This document shows positions 1-10,493 of a stretch of 64,000 bases of DNA, one piece after another (position 1 is the stretch's first letter; each line of letters starts with the position of its first letter). The stretch comes from Pochonia chlamydosporia 170. Taxonomy: Eukaryota; Ascomycota; Sordariomycetes; Hypocreales; Clavicipitaceae. The position numbers and the translations under genes are program-made. The notes beneath the pieces are model-generated. The model did no database searches. It was not told where the DNA came from and was given only the letters and a program-made list of their open reading frames with translations. Location of the stretch: assembly GCF_001653235.2 (NCBI RefSeq), contig NC_035791.1, positions 4,526,001 through 4,590,000 of the forward strand, given 5' to 3'.

Positions 1-112
1 AGGCGCGAGGTAAGAATATCGATGCTGTTTCATAATGTCTCCGTATTAACAGACCCCAGCGATTATTAAGGTGTAGTAAATTTAAAAGAGGGAGGGTGAA
101 CTTGCAACACAA

Positions 113-956
113 CTATCGGAAATAGAACTGATAACGTATATGTGAATTCATCAAGCTGGGCGGCCACCCCCAATTACCCCTGGACCACTTTCCGGGAAGC
201 GAGGCGGTTATAGCGCGACACATGCTAATAAGAGTGAGGGCAGTGAGGCGGATCTGTGTACTACGCATAAGGTAGCGGTATAGTTTACCGCTTCTCAGCG
301 CGGATAGTAAAGATTCGTAGGTCGAGCGAAATGTCTCAAGTAAGAATGGGGCGGTCACGCATTCAGCTAATGCGATAGTCGCAAAGGAGATCCTAGCATT
401 GCAGGCGACGACAATCTCATAATTGGCCTGAGCGAAAAGGCCAAGAATAAAGAGCGGCTCGACTACATTGGCCACAAGGCGAATCGCTATAGCGATAAGC
501 ATAAGCGTCCAGAAAAGCGTTAAGAATACTATACGCTTGTGACCGTAGAGAATAGGGGTTAGGATTAGATAGCCATAAAAGGCAAGTCCAGCTTCATGAG
601 TCTATTAAAGTAAGCTAAGATTATTACGTTAATCGGATTAACTAGAGCTAGGATAGGGATAGAGATGGAGAGGAGTAGAAGCAAATTGCACTTACCGCCC
701 ACCCAAGATTGGCGAACACGTTAGCGACTGCCTTATTAGTAGCTGGGTAGTTGGTATACGCAGTAGTATAAAATAGACCCTGGGCTAGAGCACACGCAGC
801 AGAGGCGATAATAGGCACTAGGAGGATAGTCGTAAACCCACCCGTGATGCCAGCAACCATAAGGCCAGTAAGAACGTTAAAGAGCCCAATAGTAGTACGA
901 ATTCCAGGGCCTGTTTCGAAGTAGGCTGGTGCATCAGTAGTTGTACTTTGTGCCAT
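113..956 (-). CDS. fungal multi-pass membrane protein, unknown function (two exons)
   Basis: Two open stretches join through a GT-AG intron. Exon 1 is 956-696 and ends at a TGGGCG codon pair followed by GTAAGT. Exon 2 is 601-113 and follows a TTTAATAG acceptor. The join is phase 0 and gives 249 residues. The chain has several hydrophobic segments (about residues 24-45, 50-70, 90-125 and 130-160). A charged stretch near the C-terminus resembles a motif I associate with uncharacterised fungal membrane proteins, an aromatic residue followed by LMRSTxIR. No catalytic residues are visible, so it is probably a transporter- or receptor-like membrane protein. Codons often end in A or T, unlike the GC-ending core genes further right. 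The C-terminal end is doubtful: the last 30 residues are low in hydrophobicity and another intron may be missed. Confidence 0.6.
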
Positions 957-1090
957 GGTCTTTGAACAGGCAGTTCCGAACAGTAATCGATCCCGATAGA
1001 AGAGACATGGAATTTATCAAACGGCTGTAGGAGTGAACGCTATCAACTCATTTATACCTACCTGAAAAACATTGTCTAAATTGTAATTAT

Positions 1091-1314
1091 CTAATAATAT
1101 CCCTGGATTAGACTCCACGAAGAAGCACGAGTAATGCTCTCCAAGGATACAAGGGCGTTATCAAATTCGCCCGGCCGTAGAGACGCGCTGCCATGCGAGC
1201 AAATAGAGAGTATGAAACTGCCTCTATACGTACGAAGTACACCCCGTAGAGAATAGGGCTTTCTTTCGGCGTTCCCAAGCGCATGCACTCCTCCCCCAAT
1301 CTAGCGCCTATCAC
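1091..1314 (-). pseudogene. possible relic of a membrane-protein gene
   Basis: Read on the minus strand, this stretch carries the 15-base string CCCTATTCTCTACGG, which also occurs in exon 2 of the membrane-protein gene at 113-956. In both it encodes PILYG. The downstream residues are hydrophobic but do not align further by eye. It may be a decayed paralogue or a chance match; I cannot decide without an alignment. Confidence 0.2.
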
Positions 1315-2264
1315 GGCAGGCTAAGTTTTAAACTCTACTTGAGCACATATGTAACATGACGCCACCGCTACCCGGTCCTATCAATCGTTATCAATCGCAG
1401 CCGCGCTCTGGGGTAACGGTGTATTGAGTGGCCGTGGGTTACGGCCAAGCCAGCCATACCAGGGGGACGTTCACCAGGCTGCCCAGCCCGTCGAGCATCT
1501 TGGGGTCTCGAACTTCCTCGAACTTCCTTTGCCTTTCTTTTGTCATTATCTTGGCTGTCGATAGCTTGGTGCCACAAGTGGCCGCCGCAAAGGACGCTGA
1601 CGTCAAGCTGGTTGGCAAGCATGAGGGCCACATATACATGTAGGGCAGGAAGAACATTGAAGCAAGTAAATCCGGCTACTAGATTGCAGCAAGATGGAGC
1701 GGTTGGATTTCTCCTCGATCAACTTTTCCTCGATCAACAAGACACAATTACCAGCCAACAGCAGCATTGATACGAAGCAGAAGGGATTAAAACTGCATTA
1801 CGAAGTACGCGACAACATTAATGATGGCTACATGTGTAACAACGACTCAGCCACACGGCTCTTGTAAGACAGCCCTCACAACGAAGTGTGTCTGCCAATG
1901 CCGCACGGCCGGACAAGCTCTGGAATCACCACGAACAGGCGGTGCTGCATGAGGACTGCAGAACAGTGACATCCTTACGGAGTATATGAAGATGTCAAGT
2001 ATTATCTAGCTCGCCACTGTTGTCTCTGGTTTGCCACAGCCCATCCCGATTTGGTGAATATGCAATGTCGGCTGTTGTCAACTTGAATGCAAGGTAGAAG
2101 GTATTCGCGGGAGCTGTAACGTACGAAGGAGAACTCCGGAGTGTGATGCGTGCATACCTAGGCACCACACCTGTGGCTCATGCAGCGGCCTGCATCTGAC
2201 GTAGTTATTTTGACTTATCGTAAAATCACTATGCGGATTAGCAGGAGCTGCATGGGGAGATGCA

Positions 2265-2642
2265 GTGGCTTGGCCCCAGCAACAACATGTGATGCAGTCA
2301 ACTGGTCCTGTCCACGAAGCGGGCTGGGGGTATCACTCTTCCCCTTTTCAATGTTCTCCAATCATTCCAATGTTCCTTTACCAGCCGAGCCACGGCCCGT
2401 GCATGGTGTTCTGCGCTATGCCATCAATCCACGGTATATATGCGGCAACCGGGCTACATGCCGTGGTGTTGACGCAACGATATTGCGCTCGGCAGCCTTG
2501 GAAGCCAGCTTCGGAAGTACGGGGGTCCCTGAATGATCAATCGATTTCCCAATCACTCCCGATGTCAGAATCAGACAGCTGGCCCTGGTCACCACCCATG
2601 CTGCTCGTGCCGTCAGAAACAGGAACCATGCCAGACAGATGA
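2265..2642 (+). pseudogene. possible relic of a Met/Pro/Gln-rich protein
   Basis: This is an open stretch of 125 codons. The translation is rich in Met, Pro, Gln, Ser, Trp and His and includes PQQQHVMQS near the start and PMSESDSWPWSPPM near the end. That resembles a low-complexity C-terminal tail of a regulatory protein more than random translation. No domain is visible, and there is no clear upstream exon or promoter. It could be an exon, a decayed gene fragment or chance. Confidence 0.22.
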
Positions 2643-3213
2643 ACTATGCTATCGCCAGGTATGTTGTTCAAACCATTGTGATTTCATGTCACCCTTATTA
2701 CCTAGGCCTTTATCAGTTACCAGAAAAGGACGAAAGCAAAGCAAATTGAAGAGAACTAGGTCGAGGTCGGGGCCAGCCCTAACGCCAGGACTTCGCTGGT
2801 TTCACATAGACACGTTGTGATGCTGTCCAAGCTTTGTATTTGTGTTGTTACAAGTAAAGGTGATGGTAGGGTGTTGTTTCCTCCTTGCTCGTGCTCATTA
2901 CGCCAGAGCACATTTTGACTCTTGGATTACGGGACACGTCACTGTACGACAAAGTGGCGATGAACCATCTAGACCGTGAGCTACGGCCCTAGATTGATAG
3001 TACCGTGCCTATAAAGCCGTGGCTTTTTATTATCACCGAAATAGCTTATCTAAGCCACTAACTAGCATAATATGCGTCTCCATCCTGAAATACGCAAAGC
3101 ACATATCAGAATAGAAAGAAAGGGAACCACTCTTGGTCGGCCGAGCTTAAACTCCAGTGGAGAACTCCATACAACGACCATACAGTATTGCTAAAGCCCT
3201 TATAGCTGCCCTA

Positions 3214-3527
3214 TTAACAACAAAACTAGAGTTGGCGGTTAGATTAGCATGCCAGTAGAAGATAGTATTTCACCATCACTCAGATTTGTAGAAACTTACT
3301 GCCCAATTCCCCCCCGTGAAGCACCCAACAAAGCAGGGAGTAGCAGGGCAGCAAGCATCCGGGTTAGCTCTTGAGATAGCATCAGCAAATGTCCTTAAGC
3401 CGTTCTCCACTTTAATTTTATGGTCTTGGAGAGACTTGATTTGGGCATCGCGGTCTTGGGGTACCCTGCCTTCGAGGGCGGCAGCAGAGACTAGTCCAAT
3501 TGGGAGGAGAAATGCAGAGGCCTTCAT
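3214..3527 (-). CDS. small secreted cysteine-rich protein (effector-like), unknown function
   Basis: The start at 3527 is chosen because it gives a typical signal peptide (hydrophobic core ASAFLLPIGLVSAAA); the in-frame ATG 16 codons upstream would add a basic leader. Exon 1 is 3527-3300 (76 codons) and ends with GTAAGT. The first good acceptor, AACTCTAG, gives a four-codon terminal exon 3225-3214 encoding Phe-Cys-Cys-stop. The 79-residue product has six cysteines: a CC pair, two single Cys, and a terminal CC pair. It also has a Lys/Glu/Asp-rich middle that looks helical. Six cysteines in a small secreted chain suggest three disulfides and an extracellular role, but no family is recognised. 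The tiny last exon is the weakest part: an acceptor at TTAATAG would give another C-terminus. Confidence 0.55.
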
Positions 3528-5100
3528 AGCGTCTTTCTTAATTCTGAAGAGATAATTGTAGCGTAACTTGCGCAATAGAGTGTACTAGATAGGATTATAA
3601 CAAAGCTCTTAGTGGGTTGTCAAAATAACTCAGGAGCATGAGGCCAGAAGACTCTTTATATAGTAATAAATACGAACTCTGTGGCTTCCTTGTACGACAC
3701 TGCTGCTCGTAACCAAGACAGCCGTTGCATACGAAACAAATTGTGACGACTAAATGATAGATTAGCATTACAAATGCGATAGTTGTCCTCTGAACTAGTA
3801 TACGCGTATCATGACACATGAACTTTGCGGGCCGAGCCGTGTTGTGGCAGTTATCGGTCTATGCCAAATAGCTTTTTAAGTTTACGGAGGAAAGCACAGA
3901 CGTGTAGATGCAGTAATGAAGATTTGAAGCTGCCCGGACAGAGGGACGCTGGCAAAGGATCGCGCATAGCACGGAATGGTGCATCAAAGAGCATCAAAGC
4001 CAGATGTGATGGCATAATTTTGCGGTAGTAACATTCATTTATAGCATGTTGCTTCTTGCCAAAGTCGCGGAGATTGGAAACTCTAGATGCTTGGTCTACG
4101 CATTTTAATGCAATGCACAGTACATGTTGTAGACAAAGGAACCATTCTAAATCGCCGGGCTGCTACTGTTCCTAGTGGGAAAGTCTAATAACGTACTCAT
4201 TCTTTGATGAGGCTAAAATACTCGAATAGTGACATTAATACTGTTCCTGTCGTATAGTGAGATCGTGATCAATCATCGTCGTTGACGTTGGCCATCGAAA
4301 CCAGCAAGTGGATCATAAATCCATGACAAGTCACCAGAGGTCAACTGGTGTCTTTGTCCACGTTCGATATAGGTCAGTTGGAAGAAGACCGTTGATGCTG
4401 TGTAACATCAAATGCTTAATGCTACTTGGTTTCGTTTTTATGCTTATGTATAGTCATATGCGACAGACTTTTTGACATTCCATGCGTGTGCCACCTGTCT
4501 CATAGAGAGGTAAGTACAGTTTCTCTCCGGGTTAATCGTCATATCTGTCTACTGCCCTTTGTCCGTATATGAATGCGCACTCTTGAAATCCTTATCACTG
4601 CATTCAGCTTGACAGCTATGTCGCTTTGTCAGCCAGGACCATATCCGCCAGGACATAGCACAAGGCATCAAATCGCAAGACTCACATCCACGGGGCGTGC
4701 GTCCCGAGCGTATTGGTTTAAGGAATTCATTCCAGTGTCATCAGGCTGGCTGATATTAGTAGTAGGCTTACATAGGATGTGTCATGGTTGTGTCTCACGA
4801 TCAAAGGACTGACATAAATCCACCCAACGGTAGACTTCGCAACGCATCTTCCATTGGTGAGAAAGAAGAGCAATTCGATTTCAGGCAAGTAATGTACATA
4901 TATATCAATTTTCTTTTCCAATGAATTCTGAGAGACAGTTGCCATACATTGTCGCATAAAGCCAAGCAATTTGAGTTGCGTCAATGACCAGTCACTCCGA
5001 GTCCTTAGAGTCCTTAGAGTCACAAGTTTCCAGCCCCGTTGACATTCAAACTTACTCAAATACAGTTCCTACAAAGACAATTACTTATACCCGTATTTAA
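3528..5100. other. intergenic region, no gene recognised
   Basis: Only short overlapping open stretches occur, without domains, signal peptides or plausible splice joins. Nothing is supported here. Confidence 0.5.
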
Positions 5101-6204
5101 TTACGGCCTGTATGTAGTAATTTTCCCAAACGTGTCCGCCATGCCCCAAATACCCTCCCGCAAGCAACTCAGCTGCACAATCTGCGAGTGATCAACAAAG
5201 AGATTCACATCGGCCCCGAATTCCCGGATATACCAATTAAACACGGCCGGCTCTGCCGCCTCAAACATGACCTTCTCCGCAGGAAGCTCACGGAGGATCT
5301 GCTGTATCACATCGGTTCTCCACTTGGTGACGTTCTCAGTGATGCCCTCGCTCTCAATCATGATGCGTTCGACACCCGCATCAACAAACCTCTTGCCCGC
5401 GTTGATGATTTTGGATGGGTCCGATAGTCCCAGAGCCTCAAGCTCAGAGGCCTTGGTGTCGCCCCCCGCGCCGAATTGTATACCGCACTCTGGCTTGGCG
5501 ATCAAGCCTGCCTCATGGACCTTTTCAACCAAGCGAAGCCAATCATCTTGCGGTAGAGAAAGAAACCCAGTCGATATTTCAACTACATCGAATCCAACGT
5601 CCTTACACTTTTTGAGATACTTATCAACCGCGGCCGTGGGATCTGACTGAGTAAGAACATGCTCAATCCAACCTCCCTGCGTTGACATGTTAGCTCATTC
5701 TTTGACGATGGGAGAGTGCAATCTCACAGTTGAGACGTAGGCGCCATTTTCGTGAGCTAATTGGATCAACTCTCGCAGTTTATCTTCGGGGAAGAGCGAA
5801 AATGAACCTCCCGCAAATTTGACGCCATCGACATGGTGTGCCATTCTGCAGTAACTCAGTGACTGTCGGTTTGACGATACCAGGGGCAGTGTTTTAAATA
5901 CTTACGTGTCAAAAATATCTTGGAGATACCGTTTCCCCATCACGGAGTAGTACGGGCCTCGGATTTCAGTGACACCAGTTTTTCGAGGCTTTGGTGGGCG
6001 GGCGTTGTGTCGTATGAAGCCGAAACCTTTGGGATCTTCCAGCATGATTTTTTGTTTCGTATTCTGCGAGCTAATTTCTCTGGTGGATGAGAATGATTTG
6101 CATGAATTCACTCCCAACTTGCCGCTCTGAAGAGCCAGTCCAGTGCCAACGGGCGATCTTCCAACCGATGTTCTAGAACATCGCAACACTGACCGGGACA
6201 ACAT
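5101..6204 (-). CDS. phosphosulfolactate synthase-like (ComA family) protein, probably mitochondrial
   Basis: Three exons, 6204-5906, 5845-5728 and 5676-5101, join at GTAAGT/CTGCAG and GTGAGA/AACGCAG borders and give 330 residues. The first 40 or so residues are rich in Arg and Ser and lack acidic residues, which suggests a mitochondrial presequence. The rest matches the ComA/phosphosulfolactate synthase TIM-barrel family (PF02679). The visible landmarks are HHVDGVKFAGGSF (a strand-1/substrate region), VEISTGF, KPECGIQFGAGGD and MIESEGITEN, with conserved Glu and Lys at the expected strand ends. In archaea the enzyme makes phosphosulfolactate from phosphoenolpyruvate and sulfite for coenzyme M. 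Fungi lack coenzyme M, and the plant relative is the heat-stress protein HSA32, so the true reaction here is unknown. The gene is divergent from the esterase-like gene to its right. Confidence 0.88.
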
Positions 6205-6828
6205 TTCGAGTGATTCGTGGCGGGAGTCTCGAGCAGGATACTGTCACTCTAGGCTGAAAGGTGTTTATTTCTTAGACGATTGAGAGTCTTGCAATGTCAG
6301 CGGTGAGTTCCATCATTTATTATAGATCTCATAGGTACTCTCAGTTATTTCGGCGTCAACGTCAGAACGACGTCAAACACGCTCCAGCTTGTCATTGGCT
6401 TAGGTACGGACGGCAACAGGAAAACCGGGTATCCCATAGACGTTATCTGATCTTCATTGATGAAACTAAATCCCAGCTCCCGTTGACGCCAGGACCTTGA
6501 GGAATAATTGAGCTGCTAGTCTCATTCGGTATTCTCGGCTCATCGGCTCAGTTACAGTAAGTGGCAATCTTGATGGCAAAGCGTCATGCATCGCCACCTG
6601 GGTCAACTTCAACAATCAACTCCGTGAAGGACTTGCGCGCACACAAATTCTTTGAACAGGAGAATTCCCATAAATGTTTATATTGAAATAATGAAGGTAG
6701 TTGCAACTGCATCAAGGTGTTATGCCTGACTGGCTGGGTACCAACCAAGTACACCCATAGCAGCCTCAAGGCAGTATTATATCCTCCATTAGATCCTCCA
6801 TCGATGCTTTCACTTCGTTGACGTAATA
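6205..6828. other. divergent promoter region
   Basis: This separates the divergently transcribed ComA-like and erythromycin-esterase-like genes. It has no open stretch worth calling. A small direct repeat, GATCCTCCAT, lies just before the right-hand gene (near 6780-6802). Confidence 0.5.
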
Positions 6829-8400
6829 ATGAAGTATTTGGTCTCGCTTATATCTCGATCAAGACCAAGCTATAGAACTAAAAGTATCCCAACGCCCAAT
6901 ATACACAACAACTTCATCCAAAGTGCTATTCATCGAAACAACCACCTTGGACATTACGAGATGCCGACCTCTCTCAGCCAGGATACGGACTCACTCCAGT
7001 CACTACTATCCACCCATGTGACGCCCTTCGATTCCGTCCAAGACAGCGATGCATACACCAGGGTCTTCGACGACTTTGGAAACTGCAAAGTGCTACTAAT
7101 AGGCGACGCATCACACGGAACATCCGAATTCTACGCCGCGCGCGCAGAGTTGACAAAGTACATGATACAACACCATGGTTTCAACATTGTAGCCATCGAA
7201 GGGGACTGGCCAGACGCCGAAGTAGTGGATAGATATGTGCGGCGCAGACCACCAGTCGATAAAGAAGCGGGCATTTCAGCGACCGACGCGACAAAGGACG
7301 GAGGAGAGAAGCCGTTTCTACGATTTCCAACATGGATGTGGCGAAACTTGGAGGTTCAAGAATTCGTGGAGTGGCTTAGGCGTCACAACAAGGGTGTGGA
7401 TAGTCATGATGGCGTGGGGTTTTATGGATTGGATTTATACTCGCTACGGGGTTCTATGAATGCGGTTATCGAGTATCTCGACTTGGTTGACTCGGATATG
7501 GCTGAGGTAGCGAGAACTAGGTACGATGACCTCATGATGTGGGCGGAGGAGCCGCACGAGTACGGTTTGGAAGCTGTTACGACGGGGTTTGAAGGGTATG
7601 AGAAGGAGGTGATCATGATGTTGGCGGATCTTTTGAAGAAGAGGGTGCAATATTCATCTGTCTTTTGGGACGGGGATGAATATCATGGTGGTGAGCAGAA
7701 TGCCAGAGTTGTAGCTGGTAAGTGATGCTGTTTTGCTGAAACTGAGCTACGAAATGCTGACTCCTTCGAAGATGCCGAACGCTACTATAAAGCCATGTAC
7801 TACGGACGAGATGAATCCTGGAATCTTCGAGACTCACACATGGTAGACAGCCTTGGACGCATTCTCAAACACCGTGGAAGCACGTCCAAAGCCATAGTAT
7901 GGGCACACAACAGTCACATCGGCGACGCCCGAGCAACCAGCATGGGACGATCACGGCGCGAAATCAACATCGGTCAACTATGCAAGGAACGATTCGGAAG
8001 TGAATGTCTGAGTATCGGCTGCGGGACTCATACCGGCACAGTCGCTGCCGCGAAACGCTGGGGCGGCGATGTGAGAACCATGAAAGTGCAGCCAGGCTTG
8101 CCGAACAGCTACGAGGAGTTGATGCATGCTGTTGGCATAGGCAACTTTGCTCTGGATCTGAGGCAGGGGAGGTGTAATGAGATTCTGAGAAAGGAGCTGA
8201 TGAGGAAGAGGTTGGAGAGGTTTATTGGTGTTATTTACCGTCCGGACACGGAGAGGCAGTCGCATTATTCGTGGGCTGTTTTGCCGGAACAGTTTGATGG
8301 GTTTTTGTGGTTTGATAAGACGGCTGCTGTGAGGAGCATTGAGGCGAGGCAGCCTGATGAACCGGTTGAGTATAATGAGACTTGGCCTTTTGGACTGTAA
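6829..8400 (+). CDS. erythromycin esterase family protein
   Basis: Two exons, 6829-7717 and 7772-8400, join across a 54-bp intron (GTAAGT...TTCGAAG) into 505 residues. Family landmarks (PF05139) appear in order: GDASHGTSEFY with His near residue 96, AIEGDWPDAE with Glu near 124, FPTWMWRN, GFYGLDLYSLRGS, AHNSHIGDARAT, and a GTVAAAKRWGGD segment. The His and Glu correspond to the residues proposed to act in bacterial EreA/EreB-type hydrolysis of macrolide lactones. Fungal members are common, and their substrate is not established. The first 44 residues are weakly conserved in look, so translation could instead begin at the ATG at 6961, which gives a conventional cytosolic form; the longer form is basic and could direct import. 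It is transcribed away from the ComA-like gene. Confidence 0.9.
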
Positions 8401-9007
8401 GGTGACGGGGCTGTTGTGATGGATGGGCTGGGCGGATGCGATATGGCTCTATGTTTTTATCTAGGGTTCCTGGTTGTATAACAGGGAATGTAGCTGGTAT
8501 TGGGGAAATATGAAATTATGGTGATTCTTTTCGCTTCTGCTGTTGAGATCTTTGATTTGGCTGCCGAGATGGTGTTGATATGCTCAGCTTTGACAAAGCA
8601 TGGCGAGTATCGTGAACTATCAGCGATTGTTTCCTCGCTCTGACAATAATAAACTTATTAGCCTCAATAAATTGACTTTTTCTGCTCAACCTCACAAGCT
8701 GGAAAGTCGAGAATCGAAATAAAAGTACCGTCACTGAACCGTCATCCATGATGTATTCTAGACGCGGCAAAACACCGAGGAATATACGATGTGCCCAAAC
8801 GCCAAGCCATCATATGTATCAATGACGCAATCGAAACTCCAGGTATAAGATTCATTCGAGTCAAACCTATTAGAACGAAGTCTTTACATCAAACTCAGCT
8901 GCCAGACAGTCACTCACCTCAACCCAACTATCACGATATAGTACCCGCATACTTCAGCCAAAGCCTTCAACCAAATCTACCGAAAACCACCTAGACCGCA
9001 TCACAAA
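8401..9007. other. intergenic region and probable 5' leader
   Basis: Contains the 3' flank of the esterase-like gene and an A/C-rich leader before the small protein at 9008. Nothing else is seen. Confidence 0.5.
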
Positions 9008-9295
9008 ATGCTCTCACCTGCCTCAACCGAGATCAACAACGCATCCTCAAATGCCACCAAAAGCGACAATCCACCAGGCCATAACCCCAACACACCCGCA
9101 ACGACCAACAAAGCAACTACTTCGGCACCATCCAAGACGTCCAGAATCCCGGAAGGCACATACGGTCCTCACAAGTCTCGTATGGCAAACATGCTAGATC
9201 CACGTGTCGACTCCGACCTCGATTCTTCGCGGAATCCTGGGACAGCAAGCGCGGTTGGGTCTGGTAAATCTGGTGACAGGGCGGACGGTAAATAG
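9008..9295 (+). CDS. conserved small hydrophilic fungal protein, unknown function
   Basis: A single exon of 95 residues. The N-terminal half is Ser/Thr/Asn/Pro-rich and probably disordered. The middle (about residues 48-72) contains the block GTYGPHKSRMANMLDPRVDSD. I recognise this as a motif widespread in uncharacterised short ascomycete proteins, some of them abundant under stress or in conidia. There is no signal peptide, membrane segment or cysteine. It lies on the same strand as the esterase-like gene, 607 bp downstream, with no evidence of co-regulation. The 3' end could be extended by an intron, but the stop after the Gly/Lys/Asp-rich tail is plausible. Confidence 0.75.
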   Translation: MLSPASTEINNASSNATKSDNPPGHNPNTPATTNKATTSAPSKTSRIPEGTYGPHKSRMANMLDPRVDSDLDSSRNPGTASAVGSGKSGDRADGK

Positions 9296-10134
9296 AGCTG
9301 ATAAACAGACTACTGTGAATCTGACGTCGGATTTGAGGGAGCTGGGGGATGAGTGACGCAGTATTATTCTGACGGATGATACAGCGTTTGCGGTTGGCAG
9401 GCTATGTATTGGAAACTAAGTGGAAGATTGTGTTTCTATTTCCCGGGTCGAAGTTGACCTGATCGTTGCTAATATTGTATGTTGGACCAGAACTTCCGAA
9501 GGGGACATTTAGCTCGAAATCCCACAATAGAGTATGTACGTTGCTATACTTGAAACGACTCGCATACTATGAAGATAGTTGTCCTCTTTGCTATAACGCT
9601 GGAGGACGTAATCCTTCAAGTAGTTGCGAAGTAATTCCTAAATTCCGCCTTCATCTCAACCAGTACTCCTACCAACCACCCGAAACAACTACACAACAGT
9701 CGTTTACCCCCACATTCACGTCAAGGAAGCTATGACGATCAGGGCCGTTCTATTGCTGCGTTCACCCGTCTGACCAGCAATCAAATCTGACAGCTACCTT
9801 GTTTGGCGAAATCTCATCACACGTAAGCAGCCATATATTCCTACCAACGGAACACAGATCCTCGGATGTCGGCGCCATACAAAGCAGTCGCTTCTTCGGT
9901 AGCTCTGATACTGAATGCCAGGTAGCAACAAGCCGGCATACCATATTGAGAACATGTCGAGGAACTTCTGTGTAAAACCATGATGCTATTCCTCATGGAG
10001 CAGGTCCAGCGTCTCATCTTGGTGGAACCATTTCCGTGATTCTCTACACTGCTATGTACCGATCACTCTATAAATACTTCTGCTCTCCAATTCCCTGCTG
10101 CTGTGTAGAATCACAACCATCAACAACCTCCACC
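9296..10134. other. intergenic region with promoter of the secreted-peptide gene
   Basis: No gene is supported. The right end carries a TATA box (10069-10076) and a pyrimidine/CAA-rich leader for the peptide gene at 10135. Confidence 0.5.
10069..10076 (+). promoter_or_regulatory. TATA box of the secreted-peptide gene
   Basis: A perfect TATAAATA lies 59-66 bp before the ATG at 10135 and is followed by a C/A-rich leader typical of strongly expressed fungal genes. Confidence 0.6.
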
Positions 10135-10305
10135 ATGCAATTCACCAAGTCTTTCTTCGCTATTGCCCTCTTCCTCGGCCTTGTAGCCGCCGGTCCTTCA
10201 ATGGAGAAGCGTCAATTCTGCGATCCTACAAAGCCAAATAGCTGCCCTGCTGGTCAGCACTGCAAGCACCACGGCGAGTTTCCCAACACCGGATACTGTG
10301 TCTAA
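10135..10305 (+). CDS. secreted cysteine-containing peptide with KEX2 processing site
   Basis: A 56-residue single-exon precursor. Residues 1-19 form a clear signal peptide with an AAG cleavage region. A short propeptide then ends in Glu-Lys-Arg (residues 24-26), a KEX2 dibasic site. Cleavage would release a 30-residue mature peptide beginning with Gln, which could cyclise to pyroglutamate. It has four cysteines (29, 37, 43, 55), enough for two disulfides. The mature part is rich in Pro, Asn, Gly and His. An upstream in-frame ATG at 10054 would bury the signal peptide and is rejected. The strong TATA box supports a real transcript. I do not recognise the family; an effector, antimicrobial or signalling peptide are all possible. 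Confidence 0.75.
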   Translation: MQFTKSFFAIALFLGLVAAGPSMEKRQFCDPTKPNSCPAGQHCKHHGEFPNTGYCV

Positions 10306-10493
10306 AAGTTGCTCGTTCAGCGCTTCGGTATAAACTACTTCTCGGATATCGAGCATCAGCGACAATCGGGGTCGGTCAGAAAGCATCAACCACGACTAGG
10401 CAGTTGTACGCACACCTTTCGACTTCATGGCATAAAGGCGTCGGATATGATACAATTCCTGTTGCCGGGTATCTCTATATAAATACAATATTA

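Larger units (their letters stand above)
957..3213. other. gene-poor accessory stretch
   Basis: There is no convincing intact gene here. It holds two weak coding relics (1091-1314 and 2265-2642, listed separately), one perfect TACGGAGTA palindrome at 1976-1984, and otherwise unremarkable sequence. Confidence 0.5.

Noticed and set aside
1428..1770. Several 65-90-codon stretches on both strands as transposase remnants
   Set aside because: No DDE, RNase H or zinc-finger motif could be read in any frame.
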